From Pseudomonadota bacterium (GTDB taxonomy: Bacteria; Bdellovibrionota_B; Oligoflexia; Silvanigrellales; Silvanigrellaceae), in the NCBI GenBank assembly GCA_027490595.1, contig JAIXXU010000234.1:1-6725 (forward strand): 6,725 nucleotides of DNA. The letters run 5' to 3'. A program made the translations under genes and the position numbers. A model generated the notes under the pieces. That model ran no database searches, was not told where the DNA came from, and worked only from the letters and a program-made list of their open reading frames with translations. Positions 5,066-6,725 of the stretch are shown piece after piece; positions within the stretch are counted from its first letter, which is position 1, and every line of letters begins with the position of its first letter.

Positions 5066-6725
5066 TTATTTTTTCTTGTTAAAATGTGAACTTAAAACGG
5101 CTTGTCTTGCCATGGAAAATACCGTATTGGTAATGACATATAGTGCCAAACCAGCAGGATAAACAAGCATAAATAGAGAAAAAATAATAGGCAGAAACTT
5201 CATCATTTTTGCTTGATTTGGGTCCATAGATGGCATGGGCATCATTTTTTGATACCCGAGCATTAGAAATGCCATCAAAATGGGAAGAACAAAGTAAGGG
5301 TCATGGCGAGTCAGGTCGTGTATCCAGAAGAAGAAGGGAGATTGCCTCAATTCAAACGTATGTTGCATGGTTGAGTTCAGCCCGAAAAAGACGGGTATTT
5401 GCGGCAGCAAGGGCAGACAGCCACTCAAAGGATTCACGCCTTGCTGTGACATCATTGACATGGTTTCTCGTTGGAGAGTTGTTTTGTCATCCTTGTATTT
5501 TTCTTGCAATTCTTTGATTTTAGGCTGAATGACCTGCATTTTTTGAGCCGATGAATAACCCTTAATTTGCAGTGGCAAAAGAACAATATTGATAAGAATT
5601 GTCAGAACAATAATGGCAATACCCCAATTTTTCACGATTCCTTGGACAAAGGAAAGCACATAGTATAATGGGCGTGCGATGATCTTAAAAAAACCGTAGT
5701 CGATAGATTCGTCAAGCTTGTCGCCTTTAAAGCTATTCAATACCTTTTCATCTTTCGGACCAAAGTACATTTTATAGGAAAACGATTGTGTCTGTCCTGG
5801 AGCTATAGATAAATTTTGGCTCATCCAAGCTTCATAAACCGTTTGATCGATAGCAGAAAGAGTGTCTTTTTTTAGGTTAAATCCTGTTCTCACCACAGTA
5901 AAAGACAGGGGGGTATGGAATTGAGGAACCAAGGCATTCATCCAATAGAGGGATTCTACGTTAATCCATTGAGGATAAATTTGATTTTCTTCTAGAATAA
6001 TTTTTCTTTCTGGGGAACTTTCAAATGGAGTTAATTCCCGTTTCACAGAGCCATCAGCTAACATAATTGCTGCACCATGGTATTCTGCAGGTAACGATGA
6101 GAATAAACCACCTGCATTTTTATTATCCGAGGTGGCACCAATTTCCATGGAAAGTGGAAGTTCTAAGGATTTATCTGTTAGGTTTTTAACCGAAATTTCA
6201 ATATGGCCGATATAGTTAACTTGAGAAAAAACGAATTTTTTTATCACTTCAAATTTTTCAGTTTTTTGGACTACAACCACGTTGTTTTCAGATTTTTTCC
6301 AAAGTGTTGAGGGGCTAGATCGCATATCTGTATCGCCAACCTTTACGCCAAATGCTTTGCAAATCTGGTAATTTTCGATGACAGATACGGGTTGTGGGTT
6401 ATTATAGGCTTGCTTTTCTTGAGTTAAAAAGTTGTCGCCAATACAGCCTCCAGTCTTTGTAAAATGGAAAGTGGCATAAGGAACGCTGACAAATGCATTC
6501 TCTTGGTTCACCAGTTCTCCAAAAGTCTCGAGGTCATTGCTTGGTGAAATAGACGCCTGCGTTGGGCTGTCAGGCTGTGAGGTTTGGTTCGGCTTATCAG
6601 AACCAGCAGTTGTGACAACAGTTTGGGTATTCGCCTGAATTTGTGAAGGGGGATGTGCAGATTCTTGAAGGTTTTTTTTGATATAATAATTTTCGGCCCC
6701 TATATAGAAGCCAAAAAGAAGAATC
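5066..6725 (-). CDS. yidC: Membrane protein insertase YidC, 5' end cut by the window edge
   Basis: YidC inserts and folds inner-membrane proteins, alone or with SecYEG. The frame is open to the right edge: 552 residues are visible and the start codon lies outside. Numbering from the first visible codon (6724), residues 1-9 (ILLFGFYIG) are the end of the N-terminal membrane anchor, 20-70 a Thr/Gln/Ser/Pro-rich linker, and ~75-335 the periplasmic P1 domain of Gram-negative YidC, including WINVESLYWMNALVP (253-267). The conserved 60-kDa insertase core follows (~347-546), with NWGIAIIVLT (366-375), QPKIKELQEKY (400-410), VNPLSGCLPLLPQIPVF (430-446), FFWIHDL (465-471), DPYFVLPILM (475-484) and a final pair of helices. 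A GTG at 6511 is in frame but internal, because real YidC sequence continues upstream of it. The groove position that carries Arg in E. coli is Asn379 here. The protein ends in KKK, and jag follows 21 bp later. Confidence 0.96.
   Translation of the reverse strand, partial: ILLFGFYIGAENYYIKKNLQESAHPPSQIQANTQTVVTTAGSDKPNQTSQPDSPTQASISPSNDLETFGELVNQENAFVSVPYATFHFTKTGGCIGDNFLTQEKQAYNNPQPVSVIENYQICKAFGVKVGDTDMRSSPSTLWKKSENNVVVVQKTEKFEVIKKFVFSQVNYIGHIEISVKNLTDKSLELPLSMEIGATSDNKNAGGLFSSLPAEYHGAAIMLADGSVKRELTPFESSPERKIILEENQIYPQWINVESLYWMNALVPQFHTPLSFTVVRTGFNLKKDTLSAIDQTVYEAWMSQNLSIAPGQTQSFSYKMYFGPKDEKVLNSFKGDKLDESIDYGFFKIIARPLYYVLSFVQGIVKNWGIAIIVLTILINIVLLPLQIKGYSSAQKMQVIQPKIKELQEKYKDDKTTLQRETMSMMSQQGVNPLSGCLPLLPQIPVFFGLNSTMQHTFELRQSPFFFWIHDLTRHDPYFVLPILMAFLMLGYQKMMPMPSMDPNQAKMMKFLPIIFSLFMLVYPAGLALYVITNTVFSMARQAVLSSHFNKKK

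Noticed and set aside
5230..5517. Plus-strand 95-codon ORF antisense to the YidC core
   Set aside because: It overlaps the most conserved part of yidC. Its Arg/Ser-rich composition is what antisense reading of that region gives.
5066..6511. Treating yidC as complete with a GTG start at 6511
   Set aside because: The same frame continues upstream without a stop to the window edge and encodes the expected linker and end of the N-terminal membrane anchor, so the GTG is an internal valine codon.

Overview
The window reads as a chromosomal piece of an AT-rich Gram-negative bacterium, most likely from the former Deltaproteobacteria in the broad sense (Bdellovibrionota/Oligoflexia-like). Three things point there. 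YidC has the long Gram-negative form, with an N-terminal anchor, a polar linker and a large periplasmic domain. The order yidC-jag-mnmE, with a Jag/KhpB gene between yidC and mnmE, is typical of deltaproteobacteria and Gram-positives rather than of Gamma- or Alphaproteobacteria. The MreB sequence, recalled from memory, resembles deltaproteobacterial/Bdellovibrio MreB. This placement is inference; no search was run.

Layout: positions 61-1089 (+) hold a complete mreB with a good Shine-Dalgarno. After a 32-bp tail-to-tail gap comes a minus-strand gene (1122-2561) for a multi-pass membrane protein that I do not recognise. A 104-bp gap precedes a tightly packed minus-strand cluster, in transcription order yidC (cut by the right edge, stop at 5066), jag/khpB (4103-5044) and mnmE (2666-4102). 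yidC and jag are 21 bp apart; the jag stop and mnmE start abut (TGA-ATG). These three are very probably one operon, part of the origin-proximal rpmH-rnpA-yidC-jag-mnmE neighbourhood.

The recognised genes are housekeeping: YidC inserts inner-membrane proteins, Jag/KhpB is its usual RNA-binding gene neighbour, MnmE modifies the wobble uridine of tRNAs, and MreB organises lateral cell-wall synthesis. Two partners are missing: mnmG does not follow mnmE, and mreC/mreD do not follow mreB. The unrecognised membrane gene sits exactly at that junction.

The most interesting points are (1) the orphan membrane protein, with a Cys/His cluster, a second His cluster, an HxxxD motif and what looks like three repeated helical hairpins; (2) loss of signature residues in otherwise canonical proteins: Asn in place of the groove Arg/Lys of YidC, a degenerate GXXG loop in the Jag KH domain, and loss of the N-terminal glycine-rich loop and G5 motif in MnmE. 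I see no CRISPR array, tRNA, rRNA, insertion sequence or convincing terminator, and no evidence of a complete new multigene system.
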